The notes beneath the pieces were generated by a model. That model did no database searches. It saw only the letters and a program-made list of their open reading frames with translations, and had not been told where the DNA came from. 20,850 bases of DNA, taken from Diplodia intermedia (Eukaryota; Ascomycota; Dothideomycetes; Botryosphaeriales; Botryosphaeriaceae). Position numbers and translations under genes: made by a program. This document shows, in pieces, positions 10,163-20,802 of the stretch; within the stretch, counting starts at the first letter, position 1, and the number at the start of each line of letters is the position of its first letter. The stretch is from the NCBI GenBank assembly GCA_021495925.1, contig JAKEKT010000183.1:1-20850 (forward strand), in the 5' to 3' direction.

Positions 10163-11624
10163 ATGGCCAATTTCCTCAACAACATCCTCGGCTCCAAGCC
10201 CTCGCCCTCGGCCGCCGCTGGCGATGCCGGTACGTCAGCTTGCAGCAGCGCAGCTCGCTATACTCTCTCGTCAGCCATTGAAGGCTAATCCCCAGACCCC
10301 AGACTTCGCCGACTTCGCGGGCGCTCCCGACCCCAGCCCGGCTTCTATTTCGCCCTCTAGCGTGATCGGTGACGCTGCTCAGGACGCCTTTGCGACCGGC
10401 GCCGCCGCCGTGCCCTACACCAAGTGGTACCGCGTCTGGGAGCGCACCACTCTCGCCGACTTCTACCAGGAGGCCTTCATCCTGCCAGTGATCATAGTCA
10501 TTGTCCTTCTGCACGTCTGGGGCACCAAGGCGAACAGGCGCAAGGCTAAAGCCTTCGTCAAGGCCCACTCGCCCCTCCTGCGCCAGGAATTCGCCAGCGT
10601 CGGCTACTCTGGCCGCAAAGCCCCGACCGTCGACGATGTCCAGGCCAGCGGTCTCGCGAAGCTCAGCGCCGAGGAGCTTGGAGGTGAGAACGAGGCGCTG
10701 AAGGAGGTCTCGGCCAATGAGTACTCGGTCTACGCTACCGGCCGCCAGAACGCAGCTTTCATTGACATCAAGCTGTCGCTGCTGAAGCGCTACAACCCCC
10801 TGATCCGCTACGGCGAGCAAATCATCGGCCTGTTCTTTGAGACTATGCCTGCCCCCGTTGAGCGCGTTGAGGCCACCATCTACGCCTTTGACGGCAGGGA
10901 GAGCCAGCTCATCCCCAACGCTGGCAAGGTTTCAAACTCGACTTTCGATGGCTTCGTTTGGGCTGTTGTCCACAAGAACCTGATGAAGACTCTGAGGGAC
11001 GACCGTTACGATCTTTCCCTCACCTCCACCAAGGATCACCCCAAGCTTCCCATTTCGTACACTGTCATGAGCGAGAGCGCTGAAATCACCGAGGCTCTCT
11101 TGACCCCGGCACTTGTGAAGGCCATCGAGCAAGCCGGTGACGCGCTTGAGGCCATTGTCGTGTCCGACCAGCCAATGGACCAACCGAAGAAGTAAGTGAA
11201 GACCAGCAGTTTCTTGTTTTGAGGCCTGTTTTACTAATTGCGTCGCGACAGGCTTGACGACACCGTTTCTCGCAAGCGCATCTCTCTGTCTTTCTCCCTG
11301 CCGTCCAACGACGATTACTCCCACGTTCAGCCTCTGTTCCAGCACTTCCTGCGCATGCCCGATCAGCTCGTCAACGTCGCCCACTTCCGCCCCGAGGCTC
11401 TGCGCCGCGTCAAGCAGACGCGTGAGGATGAGATTCGCAAGATCAAGAAGGCCGACGAGGAGGGCAAGGCGGAGGAGAGGAAGCTGGAGGCCGACAAGGC
11501 CAAGAGGGCTGAGCGCGACAGGAAGCTCAAGAACCTGAGCGCTGATGAGCAGAGGAAATACCTCGAGAAGGAGAGGGAGAAGGATCTCCGCAGGAGCCAG
11601 AGGAAGAGGGTTCAGAGGGCATAG
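10163..11624 (+). CDS. CCDC47-like (DUF1682) ER membrane protein
   Basis: A protein of about 442 aa resembling the CCDC47/DUF1682 family, whose animal member is a subunit of the PAT complex at the ER translocon that helps insert multipass membrane proteins. Exons are 10163-10229, 10303-11191 and 11252-11624. The start ATG sits in GACCATGG. The order is an acidic, Pro/Ala-rich N-terminus, one hydrophobic helix (about residues 80-96, FILPVIIVIVLLHVW) followed by a basic patch, a globular cytosolic domain, and a Lys/Glu/Arg-rich coiled coil from about 375 to the end. This layout matches the family. In intron 1 the second of two nearby AGs (CCCCAG at 10297-10302) restores frame. Single-copy housekeeping expression is likely. 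The function in fungi is inferred from the animal homologue. Confidence 0.87.
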
Positions 11625-12473
11625 AGGGCCATTGGGCTATTTTCCATGTCCTGGTGCCGCTCGTTCCTACAAAATGTGGATGTGGCGGCCAAGTCTTTTA
11701 TAATATTGACATTGAAAAGTTTAGATGCCCCACCAGTTACGGCTGTGAAAAGCAATTTTTAACGGCTTCTCTTCGTATGGAGTTTTATAAAGCGTCTGAA
11801 ACACAATCGACTGTGCTGAAAACGCATGGTCTTCATCGCCGCGCTTGAGATATGCCGGATTCAGTGCTAAACATTTCGAATCTCAAGATGTGAATTGTTT
11901 GTGCGAGCAGGTGACTGAACTGCTAGCAGTATGGTTCGTGCAAAATGACAAGCGGCAAAGGATATGAAAGCAGCAAGTCATAAGATTAATGCCCAGAAAG
12001 TCGGGATCCCTGGGCCTACTCGCCAAAGCTTATCAAACTGAAATAGGGCAATAAGTGTCCCATCATATTCCCTCCTTTCCGCCATTTCCCTGCCCCTTCC
12101 GCCAGTTTCCTTCAAGCACCCCAGTTTCCTTCAAGCACCCCAGTTTCCTCCTAATATGCAAGTCCCGATGAAGCAACGCTTCGGCCTCGGCTCGACGCTA
12201 GGGCGGACGGGACGCTGACGGCTGACAACTACTAGCCCGACCATGCAGCGGCTGCACACATCGGGAGTTGCAGACCACTACTCCACAACTCCCTCGAATC
12301 TTCACCAGAAAATCTATATCAAGGCGTTCGCCGTCATCCTCCCATCTTTTCTATTTCTCCGCCACACCCCTCCACCTTCCCCGCACTTTCCCCCATTGAA
12401 AACCCCCACATTCCCGCAACACCACAATCCTAACCGACCGCCCCAACCAATCTGAAAAAAAAAATAATCCGAC
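11625..12473. other. Intergenic region between CCDC47-like and monooxygenase genes
   Basis: An 849-bp gap between two plus-strand genes. The first part probably contains the 3' UTR of the upstream gene. The second half is strongly pyrimidine-rich on the plus strand (about 12340-12450) and ends with an A-rich run just before the ATG at 12474, typical of a fungal promoter and leader. A 19-bp tandem repeat is annotated separately. No RNA gene or domain-bearing frame was found. Confidence 0.55.
12102..12149. repeat. 19-bp tandem repeat, about 2.5 copies
   Basis: The unit CCAGTTTCCTTCAAGCACC is repeated exactly at 12102 and 12121, followed by a partial third copy from 12140 (CCAGTTTCCT). It lies about 330 bp upstream of the monooxygenase start. 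It could be a chance minisatellite or a repeated binding site. Confidence 0.85.
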
Positions 12474-14502
12474 ATGGTGCAACACACCCCCGTCCTCATC
12501 TGCGGCGCCGGCTCCGCCGGGCTCTCGGCCGCGACCTGGCTCGCGCGCTACAAGGTGCCGTTCACGCTGCTGGAGCGGCGGCGGGGCCCGCTGCGGACGG
12601 GGCAGGCCGACGGCGTGCAGTGCCGCACCGTCGAGGTCTTCGAGAGCTTCGGGATCGCCGAGGAGCTGCTCAAGGAGGCGCACCACGTGCTGGAGGTGAC
12701 GTTCTGGGCGCCGAAGGGATCAGGGGGACGGATCGAGCGGACGAGGGTCACGCCGGACGCGCCGGCCGGGCTGTCGCACCTGCCGCACGTGATCCTCAAC
12801 CAGGCGCGCGTGAACGGCTTGCTGATCGGGGCGGTGGGGGAGGCTGGCGGCCCCGAGATCAAGTATGGCTGGGAGGTGAAGCGGGTCGAGGTGGATGGGG
12901 AGGCGGCGAGGGCGGATCCCGCGGCGTATGCGGTGAGGGTGTGGGCGGAGAGGGATGGGGTGGGGGAGGAGTTTCGGGCGAGGTATGTGTTGGTGAGTGC
13001 TTCTTCCTGTCCGGACCCTCGGTTTGGTGGGGGACGAGCTGACTTGGGAGTGCGGAGGCGTGCGACGGGGCGCATAGCGTGGTGCGTAAGTCGTTGGGTA
13101 TCCAGATGGTTGGGGACAGCAGCGACACCATCTGGGGGGTCATGGACGTCTACCCGCGGACGGACTTTCCGGATATCCGCAAGAAGGCCATCATCCGTTC
13201 CGACGCCGGTAGCTTGATCATCATTCCGCGAGAAGGCGGGTCCCTCGTGCGCTTCTACATCGAGATCCCACAGGGGGTTGCGGCGAAGGACGTCAAGCTC
13301 GCTGATCTGCACGAGGCCGCCCGCCGCGTGTTCAAGCCTTACAGCATGGAGTTCGCCGAGACGGCATGGTGGTCCGCCTACGCCATTGGGCAGCGGTTGG
13401 CAGACCGCTTCTCGCAGGCTGGGCGTGTGTTCCTGACCGGCGATGCGTGCCACACGCACTCCCCAAAGGCCGGTCAAGGGATGAATGTCTCGTTGCAAGA
13501 CGGTTACAACATTGGCTGGAAGCTGGGATCAGCATTGACTGGACAGGTCCATCACTCCATCATTGACACTTACGTCTCTGAGCGCCAGAAAGTCGCGGCC
13601 GACCTCATTGCTTTCGACACGAGCTTTGCACGGCTGTTCAAGACGGGCGACAACGCGCCCAAACCGGAATATGTCAGCGAGCAATTCATCAAGGCCGGGC
13701 GTTACATGGCGGGATTGACGGCACGATACGACGATTCCGCCATCGTTGACAGCAAGGGCAGCGCAGAACACTTGGCCAAGAACGTTACTGTGGGCATGCG
13801 CTTCCCGAGCGCGCAGGTCGTGAGGTTCTGTGATGCAAGGCCTATGCAACTGGCGAGAGCCTTAATCGCAGATGGACGATGGAGAGTTGTGGTATTTGCT
13901 GGTAGTACGGAAGGTCAAACCACAGTCTCGAGGCTGCAAAAGGTATTTATTGCTTCATCTGGTAGTTCGACATCGGCGCTGATATGATCCCATAGCTCGC
14001 AGACTTCCTCGGAGGACCACATGGGCTGGTGGCCAAGCTCACGCCCAAAGGCGCTGATATCGATAGCTTGATTGAGCCGATCGTCGTTCTATCGGGACGC
14101 CGTCATGGAATGGAGCAGGAACAGATCCCTGACTACTTTCAGCCAGTCACTGGGAAATGGAAGATGCGAGGTAGGCAGGATGTATTTGATGTTGTGGGAA
14201 GATTGTTAACATGTGTTGGATGCAGATCTCCATAAAGTATTCGTGGACGATGAGGATTACACGCATACTCACGGCCATGCCTACAAGCACTTCGGCATCG
14301 ATCCCGCTCAGGGTGCGCTTGTCATTGTGCGCCCAGATCAATGTATGAGACCCCATTCAGTCTTTTCAAGTCCTGGCTGATCGAAGTAGACGTTGCGGCG
14401 ACTTTCTCTCCATCAGATCTGCAGGCTGTGCAAACATTTTTCACTGCCCTCAAGTTTACGAATGGACCAGAGTCACCAATTGCGACCGCAGAAAAGCTTT
14501 GA
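12474..14502 (+). CDS. FAD monooxygenase, phenol 2-monooxygenase-like
   Basis: A class A flavoprotein monooxygenase of about 602 aa, likely an NADPH- and O2-dependent aromatic hydroxylase. Exons are 12474-12992, 13058-13942, 13996-14170, 14226-14342 and 14390-14502, with introns of 47-65 nt. Family marks are the N-terminal FAD motif GAGSAG (residues 11-16), the GQADGVQCRT segment with Asp46, the ACDGAHS (DG) motif at 174-180, and GDACHTHSP near 301 binding the flavin ribityl chain. Arg231 and Tyr240 in IPREGGSLVRFYIE probably match the Arg/Tyr pair of yeast phenol hydroxylase. The C-terminal part (from about 460), ending DPAQGALVIVRPDQYVA, is the thioredoxin-like dimerisation domain of this family. 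The substrate is not set by sequence; phenol, a salicylate- or benzoate-derived catechol precursor, or a secondary metabolite are all possible. No pathway partner such as a catechol dioxygenase is in the window. Confidence 0.94.
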
Positions 14503-14530
14503 GAGACAGCTATGTGGCTTTCGTCTACTA

Positions 14531-14784
14531 CAGACCCTCGGCCAAGCTTACTTTTCCAGTTGCCATTCTGGGACTAGCTCAATACAGGGGTGCTAACAGG
14601 GGTAATTACTGGTCGAGGTACAGCGACCCAGGCGCGCCCGCCCACACTTAGACACCCCCCGCCTGGATTTTTAGGCACCCCCCGCCTGGGTTTTTAGGCA
14701 CCCCCCCGCCTAAACTGGACAAAACTGTTAGGCACCCCTGTATTGAGCTAGTCAACTGGAAAAGTAAGCTTGGCCGAGGGTCTG
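14531..14784. mobile_element. MITE-like inverted-repeat element flanked by TA
   Basis: A 254-bp non-coding element with long inverted termini. The left arm 14531-14599 matches the reverse complement of 14725-14784, apart from a 10-base insertion at 14563-14572 and one missing C. Both ends begin CAGACCCTCGGCC when read inward, and both are flanked by TA (14529-14530 and 14785-14786), as expected of a target-site duplication by Tc1/mariner-pogo (Fot1-type) transposases. Nested inside is a second TA-flanked inverted pair beginning CAGGGGTGC (14585-14740). It encodes no transposase, so any movement would need one supplied in trans. It sits 28 bp after the monooxygenase stop, so the monooxygenase transcript may include it as a long hairpin. 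Confidence 0.78.
14648..14715. repeat. 23-bp tandem repeat in the core of the element
   Basis: Three units with a 23-bp period (14648-14670, 14671-14693, 14694-14715), each of the form TTAGRCACCCCC..GCCT. Units 1 and 2 differ at only two positions; unit 3 has one extra C and diverges at its end. The GGGGTGYCTAA sense of the unit (minus strand) matches the inner terminus of the element, suggesting amplified subterminal motifs. Confidence 0.85.
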
Positions 14785-14786
14785 TA

Positions 14787-15083
14787 GCGCTACGAGCATT
14801 TACCAATTCAGCCTTGCATGTAAACTACCGAAAGTCGATTGTTGATTCGTCATACTCTTATCGGCATTATGCAAGATACCAGGTGCGGATCCTCAGCCTC
14901 GTTCTCGCGTAACAATAAAGGAACGAATCACCTCTGAATGATCGGCCGAGCCTACAGTGTTGCAGGATTTAAAGCATCACTGAGCCCCAGCTGCGCTTAC
15001 GCTTCCTTGTTGCTTGTGCCAACCATTTTCAGCCTTGCATCATCTTTGAAGAGCAGCTGCCCAAGTCCTTGCGCAGCAACGTC
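14787..15083. other. Upstream region of the NLR gene
   Basis: The stretch between the inverted-repeat element and the NLR start codon is about 300 bp. A weak TTTAAA-type sequence lies near 14969, about 115 bp before the ATG. I see no other feature. Confidence 0.4.
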
Positions 15084-18000
15084 ATGGCGCCCGACAACCA
15101 TGTGAACTTCCGAGTTCGCGGAATTCCGCTTGGTTGCCAGAGCAGAAGCGAAGTTCGCGAGTTGATTGAAAGCGTGCTTCACGTCGAAACTGGGACGAAC
15201 TTGGTGATCCACTCGCTCGCCATCAACCCTGCTGGAAGCAACAGTCGGGTCGCAACCTTGACTTTCAACAACATACCACCTCCGCTTTGCGACAAGACAA
15301 ACAGCCAATGGATCTTTGATTTGCCAGGTGCAGAAGCTTGCGTGAGATTAGGCGCCCTCGTCTTTGATACGCACTTCTCAGGGTTCACGCCACTGCAACA
15401 TACTGATCAACAAGACTGCAGGGTTGAGTAAGCACCTTGTCCAAAGCCGAACGAAGTGATTTTCACTAACACACCTTGCAGTGTGGTTGCCCTTTCTGGG
15501 CTTGGAGGTCACGCTTTCGGCTCGTTCAAGGAGAGAAATGGCCGTTTCATGTGGCTTCGGGATGCGCTTGCACTCGATATGCCGATTGCGAGGATATTGA
15601 TCTATGGATACGATACCACGCTCTATGGAAGTGCTTCTTTCCAGAACTTGGCCGATTTAGGCCGAGCCCTTCAGGCTGATTTGAAGATCATCAGGGTAAG
15701 TGTTTCCATCGTATGAATTGCGTGACCCCGGCGAAGACTAAACCGCAAACCAGAAATCAGGTCAAGGTCATCCTCTGATCTTCGTCGGGCACAGCTTGGG
15801 GGGCCTCGTAATCAAAGAGGTTAGTATTTGAAAAACGCAGCCTCGACCGTAATTCCTCTGACTGACTCTTGAGCAGGCAATAGCTAAGATGAGAGAAGAC
15901 GGCAGTGACAAGGACTGTGAGATCCTCCAGTCCACCTCCGCATTCCTTTTCTTTGGGGTCCCTCATGAAGGCATGGCCATCGAAACACTTCTACCTTTGG
16001 TCGGGGATCAACCGAACCGAGCTCTTCTGGAGACTCTTGGGAAGAATTCCGAAGTGCTTCATCGTCTGCAAAGAGATTTCAGCAGCGCTTTTGGTACCGT
16101 GAATCCCAAGGTCGTCTCTTATTTTGAGACTGAGAAGTCGCCCACAGCTCAGAAGGTGCTCCGTCACGCACATACAAGTCCTTCTCGGAAATTGCGCTGA
16201 CTCTTGCCTAGAAAGGAGATGAATGGGAGCTTACGGGACCACTTCAGGTGTTGGTTGATCCTGCATCCGCCGTGTGCGGAAGCAAGGAGCAGCATCCTAT
16301 TAACCGGAGCCATTCTAATTTGGTCAAGTATGCGAGTCACTACGAGGAAATCTATGCACGGGTCCGGGCGACCTTGGACCAGCTGGTGAGCAGTACCAAG
16401 ACATTTGCCCATGACTGTATTGAGGGGGAAGGTTTGTGATTAGTCCCACATAGTACGCAATACATAATTAACATGCATTTAGCATTCGCATTCCTTTCCG
16501 ACCAGCAAAAGGGTCAGTAGTATTACTTTTGCTCTAGAACCTTACACTGATTAGAACAGAATGCCTCAGATCTTTCCGGTTCGCCGAACAAGACCAAAGA
16601 TTCAAAGAACTACGCTTCGAACGCGGAACGTGCGAGTGGCTCCGTGACAATCGAACTTACCGAACCTGGATGAGCAGACAACAAGGCCTCCTGTGGATCA
16701 AGGGTAATCCTGGAGCCGGGAAATCTTGCCTCATGAAGTCTGCATACACAAACATGAGTCATTGGAACTCAGGGGAACTCATTGTGTCCTTCTTCTTCCA
16801 CGGTCGAGGAGTACCCTTGCAAAAGACATCAGTTGGGCTTTTACGGGCTTTGCTGGCCTCGATGCTCGCCTCTTTCCCTGACTTTCTGTCACGCATTGTG
16901 CTCTCTTTCCAGGAACGGGAGAAAGGCTTCGGATCTCATAGGGAAGGTCGCTGGACATGGTTCGAATCAGAACTTCAGGACTTTCTGTCTCAGCTGTTGA
17001 CTCGGAAAACAAGGACTCGCCCCGTTGTCATCTTCATTGACGCTCTTGACGAGTGCGGAAGAGACACTGCAAAACAGTTAATATCTTACTTCAAAGATTT
17101 GATGACGGAAGTCGTGGAAGTAGGTGGAAAGGTGAAAGTCTGCTTTTCGTCAAGACATTATCCGGTACTGGGCCTTGATGTTGTGCCAACAATACTTGTC
17201 GAAGAGCACAATGGCAAAGACATACGGTCTGTAATTCAGAAGCAGTTGAAGGAGGTTCATCCAGAAGCGCAACGCCGGCAACTTGAGAAAGAGATATTGA
17301 TGAAGGCTCAAGGGGGGTTTCAATGGTCTGTCTTGGTCACTTCCAGAGTTACAGATGGACATGCGATTGGTATCAACGCCGAAACGCTTCGCAACCAAAT
17401 CAGAGCGACTCCCCAAGCTTTGGAACAGCTATACGCCGACATCCTGAGTGGCATTCCAGACTCTGAGAAAGGTCAGACTACACGACTATTTGAATGGGTC
17501 CTGTTCGCCGGACGACCTTTAATTGCGCAAGAATTGCGAGATGCAATGGCTGCTGACAAGGACATGACTTGCACCACTGTCTCAGAGCTCAGACGCCATC
17601 CAGATTGGACTGGCACGGTACAAGGGTTCGAGAGGCGGGTCAAACACCTCTCCAGAGGACTGGTGGAGTTCCAGACGCGCGAAATCTGGGAGCAGTATGA
17701 ACCAGACGGAGAGGACTTCAATCGCGAGGCTCAGTTCATACATCAGTCGGTGCCCGAGTTTTTACAGAAAGCTCGTATAGGTGGGGTGGAAGTTTGTTCG
17801 ATCGCAATCCCCTTCCTGGCTGGGCCATGTCACTTCGAGCTCGCCATGTCGTGCATCAAGTACCTGATGTTGAGCGAGCTGCTGGCGTCAACGGGGGAGT
17901 CACGAGAATCACTGTCGGCGAGGTTTCCACTGGCTCCATATGCCGTGCACTTCTTCTTTCACCATATTCGAGAAGCGGAAACACGAGTGTTATCTCATCA

Positions 18001-20284
18001 TGACGTCCTTTCTCTCATCCATTGGGGCCCGCAGTCTCGGACCACAGGAAGACTGGCAAAATTATGGAAAATCCTGAATCCTCACTACACGCACACGCCC
18101 AATGGATGGCCCTTCCTGGGAGCTACGGCTCTTCACGTCATAATTACGATTGGCTCAATGAGCGCATTCGAAAGTGCCTTGCAGGAAGAAAGCATCGAAT
18201 TGAACGGAAGAGACTCCGAAGGAAACTCACCGTTGATTCTGTCAATGAGTCAAGGACATCATGATATGGCCCTGTTACTAATTGATCGATATGCCCAAAG
18301 GAGACGTGACAGCAACTGGGCCTGGACACGACGGGAGAACGCTACACCAAAGGATAATCGCATTGTAGACGTCGATGCCGAAAACGACGATGGAGATACG
18401 GCCCTCAGTATAGCTGTCACAGAAAATGCAAAGGACGTCGTTCGCGCTCTCGTCAAAGCTGGCGCTGACTTGAAAGGTTGCGCGGATGCAACCGAATGGA
18501 TATTTCGGGCGATTCGCGCTCGCAAGAGGGACATTCTCGAGCACTTGGCCAAGCACAATGCCCCACTACATGGAACCATATCCTTCGTATTGAGAGAGCT
18601 GCGCAAGGAAAGTCTTGAGACCCTTAAGGAGTACCTCTTAATGCTGTTCAAGGCAGGCGCTACCCTAGAACAGCTCGAACCCACATCCACATTAACCCTC
18701 TTCACGATGTGCCTCCATAACAGAAGATTTCCCACGGAACTCAAAGAGATAGGGGTTCAGTTGCCTAGGAGCCTCTACCTTGCATTGGACGAACTTAGTG
18801 GGGAAGCACCCGAAGTCATTGGGGAGTATTTCTTAATTCTTCTCAAGGCTAAATTCAGCGCGATTAAAGCGCCTTTGCTTGAAGCAATACATCTAGCGAC
18901 AAGGAAAAGCCATGAAGCTGTCGTCACTTTGCTACTGTCCTGCAAGGTTTTCCCACGAGCCTTGATCCTCGCGGCCATTGCCCTTTGCAGATTGCTGGTT
19001 CGACAAGCGCCCACTGGAATATCTGGCTCATTGCTGAAGCTTGCGATGGAGAAGGATTACGACTTTGTCAGATTTTGCGGTGGAACCTCCTTATCCCTCG
19101 ACTCTTTTCTAAGACACCTACTGCGGGATATTGACGCTGAGGAAAATGTACGGGCCATTAGTATCCTGGCTCAGGCACATTATTCGACGGTAGCTAAAGT
19201 ACTTTCCCAAAATTTGGCCCGTGGCAAAATGCGGGGACTTTTCATGTCAGCTGTCGAGCTTGGCTTTGAAAATTTGGTGGAAGTCATAGTACGACACGAT
19301 CGAACATGCATCAGCCAGGTTTGTGAAGGGAAATCACTACTGATTCGCGCACTCGAAAAAGGAATGGAGAAACTTGCGCTGTTCCTGGTCAACGAAGAGC
19401 AGTCATCAAATGTTGGCATCGATACCGATCGCCGACAACCGCTCCTTCTAGCTACGATGAAAGGCTACACTGCAGTTGTCAAAGCCATGATCCAGGATGA
19501 AAAACATTATCACAAGGACGAGGACATTTCCGCGGCATTTTCGTATGCTACTGTTACGGGTCATGATGACATAGCAAGCGTTTTCAACCAGCAATACCCG
19601 CGTCTGAAAAAATGGTGTGGGTGGGATGCGGAGCTACGGCAGATGGGAAAATCACATGAACCATCGCCCTACTACAACAAAGGCCGAGGCGCTGCTCTCA
19701 CGTATGCCATTTTCGAAGAGGACTCTGAGATAACTAGGTTGCTCCTCCGACACGTGGCGGCAGACCACCTCAAAGAAGTGGTCGACAAAGATAGCAGGGA
19801 TGTGCTTTGGCATGCTGTCCATGCATCAAACCGCAACGCTGAGGACATCTGGAACAGTGCGAGACAACTCAAACTGACCGACAGCATTACCATTTCGGAA
19901 GCTATGATACTCGGTTGCGACACTAGTGTTTTGAAGTTGTTCCTACGGGAGCCGGCAGCTGCAGACTTTCCTTCGCGTCATCCCATCTCCATACCGCGGG
20001 AAATGGCATATTTTCATACAAGACGTTCTCAATGGCAGATCGTCCACGAACAGGTGGTCACCCATGCTGCCGACATCGCACCTATTGTAATCGCCACGGT
20101 GTATAACCAGGAGCAGGCTGTAGCGATCTTACTCGCTACTGGGCAAGTCAGTGATCTCTTCAATCTAGTCAATGCGCTCCGCATTGCAGAGACATTTGGA
20201 TTTGGACGTATTTCAGCAAGGCTTAAACGTCATTCCCGTGCAGGAAACCTGCCAAGTCTGCAAGAGCTTCACACAATTGCGTAG
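15084..20284 (+). CDS. NLR-like protein: lipase-like, NACHT and ankyrin domains
   Basis: A STAND/NLR-type protein of about 1625 aa. Exons are 15084-15427, 15482-15695, 15754-15819, 15877-16155, 16212-16431, 16483-16512 (30 nt) and 16560-20284, all in phase. Residues 1-115 (FRVRGIPL..., FDTHFSGFTPL) resemble the RRM-like leader seen before fungal NLR lipases. Residues 116-345 form an alpha/beta hydrolase with GLGGHAFGSF, nucleophile motif GHSLGG (Ser about 200), FFGVPHEGM, and a likely catalytic His335 in RSHSNLVKY. A short linker leads to NACHT, with Walker A GNPGAGKS (433-440) and Walker B VVIFIDALDECG (540-551). A winged-helix-like segment (RPLIAQELRDAM) follows. From about 900, ankyrin-like repeats (GATALHVII, DGDTALSIAVTENAKDVVRALVKAGAD) become increasingly degenerate. 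Known fungal NLRs act in heterokaryon incompatibility and non-self response; here ankyrins would sense and the hydrolase would be the effector. The donor of intron 4 (GTGCTC) is weak. No internal stop or frameshift was seen. Confidence 0.92.
16483..16512 (+). other. 30-nt microexon of the NLR gene
   Basis: Lies between a 51-nt intron (16432-16482, GTTTGT...TTTAG) and a 47-nt intron (16513-16559, GTCAGT...ACAG). It adds AFAFLSDQQK, and joins the linker to ECLRSFRF, the conserved entry to NACHT. Phase 1 is kept on both sides, so skipping it would delete exactly ten residues without a frameshift. Confidence 0.8.
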
Positions 20285-20802
20285 CGGTCAAGGAATCCTA
20301 CCGAGGTTTCTTTCCATGTACATAGTGCAAAAATCCTACTCAGCGTTGCATAGTCCGGCCTATATCTAGGCGAAAGCTTTCATTTTGTTGAAAGTCGACG
20401 TTCACTACTCTGAACTGGCCCAGGCCCAGTCGTCGGAGCTGGATCGGAAGTTTTCGCGGAAAGTGTCAAGCTTATCTGGTTTCCTGGCTCAAAAAGATTC
20501 ACACACTGAGCAGTTCAACAACATGAAGCTGTTAATGCGGATTTCGTCATATAATGTGGAGTAATAATCCGAGTATTCCAAGTCGGCATGTCTCTGCTAC
20601 GTGGGGCCTACGTTGCCCAACATACACTGTGTCAATCGCTTTGATCTATACAGCAAGCACGCAGGACCAGGCAAGACCATCTGCCAGATGATTTCCACGA
20701 CGTGCGAACCCGTATCTATTGTTACTTCAAGACCTTTCTCGTCTGCTTCTCCCAGCAGGCCGCTTTTCTCTGATGTCGATGTTGTCCGCTGTTGCCTCGT
20801 CG
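20285..20802. other. Intergenic region after the NLR gene
   Basis: About 520 bp with no recognisable gene. It lies between the NLR stop and the apparent stop of a minus-strand gene, so both 3' UTRs probably meet here. Short frames on the plus strand show no features. Confidence 0.5.

Noticed and set aside
10176..10820. Minus-strand 214-codon frame opposite the CCDC47-like gene
   Set aside because: Antisense to the conserved globular and membrane segment of the real gene; no domain or splice signals.
11654..11848. 64-codon plus-strand frame with CGCGGQ and CPTSYGC cysteines
   Set aside because: The Cys spacing hints at a zinc ribbon, but the frame starts at GTG rather than ATG, is short, and lies in the 3' flank of the previous gene with no splice signals linking it to an exon.
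12548..13498. Minus-strand 316-codon frame opposite the monooxygenase
   Set aside because: It is antisense to two conserved exons and spans an intron of the real gene. It has no recognisable motif, so it is a GC-driven shadow.
588..14502. Secondary-metabolite gene cluster including the regulator, dehydrogenase and monooxygenase
   Set aside because: No PKS, NRPS, terpene synthase or prenyltransferase backbone is present, and housekeeping genes such as the CCDC47-like gene lie between.
18259..18744. Minus-strand 161-codon frame within the ankyrin region
   Set aside because: Lies wholly opposite the long final NLR exon and reads as Ser/Arg/Leu-rich antisense.
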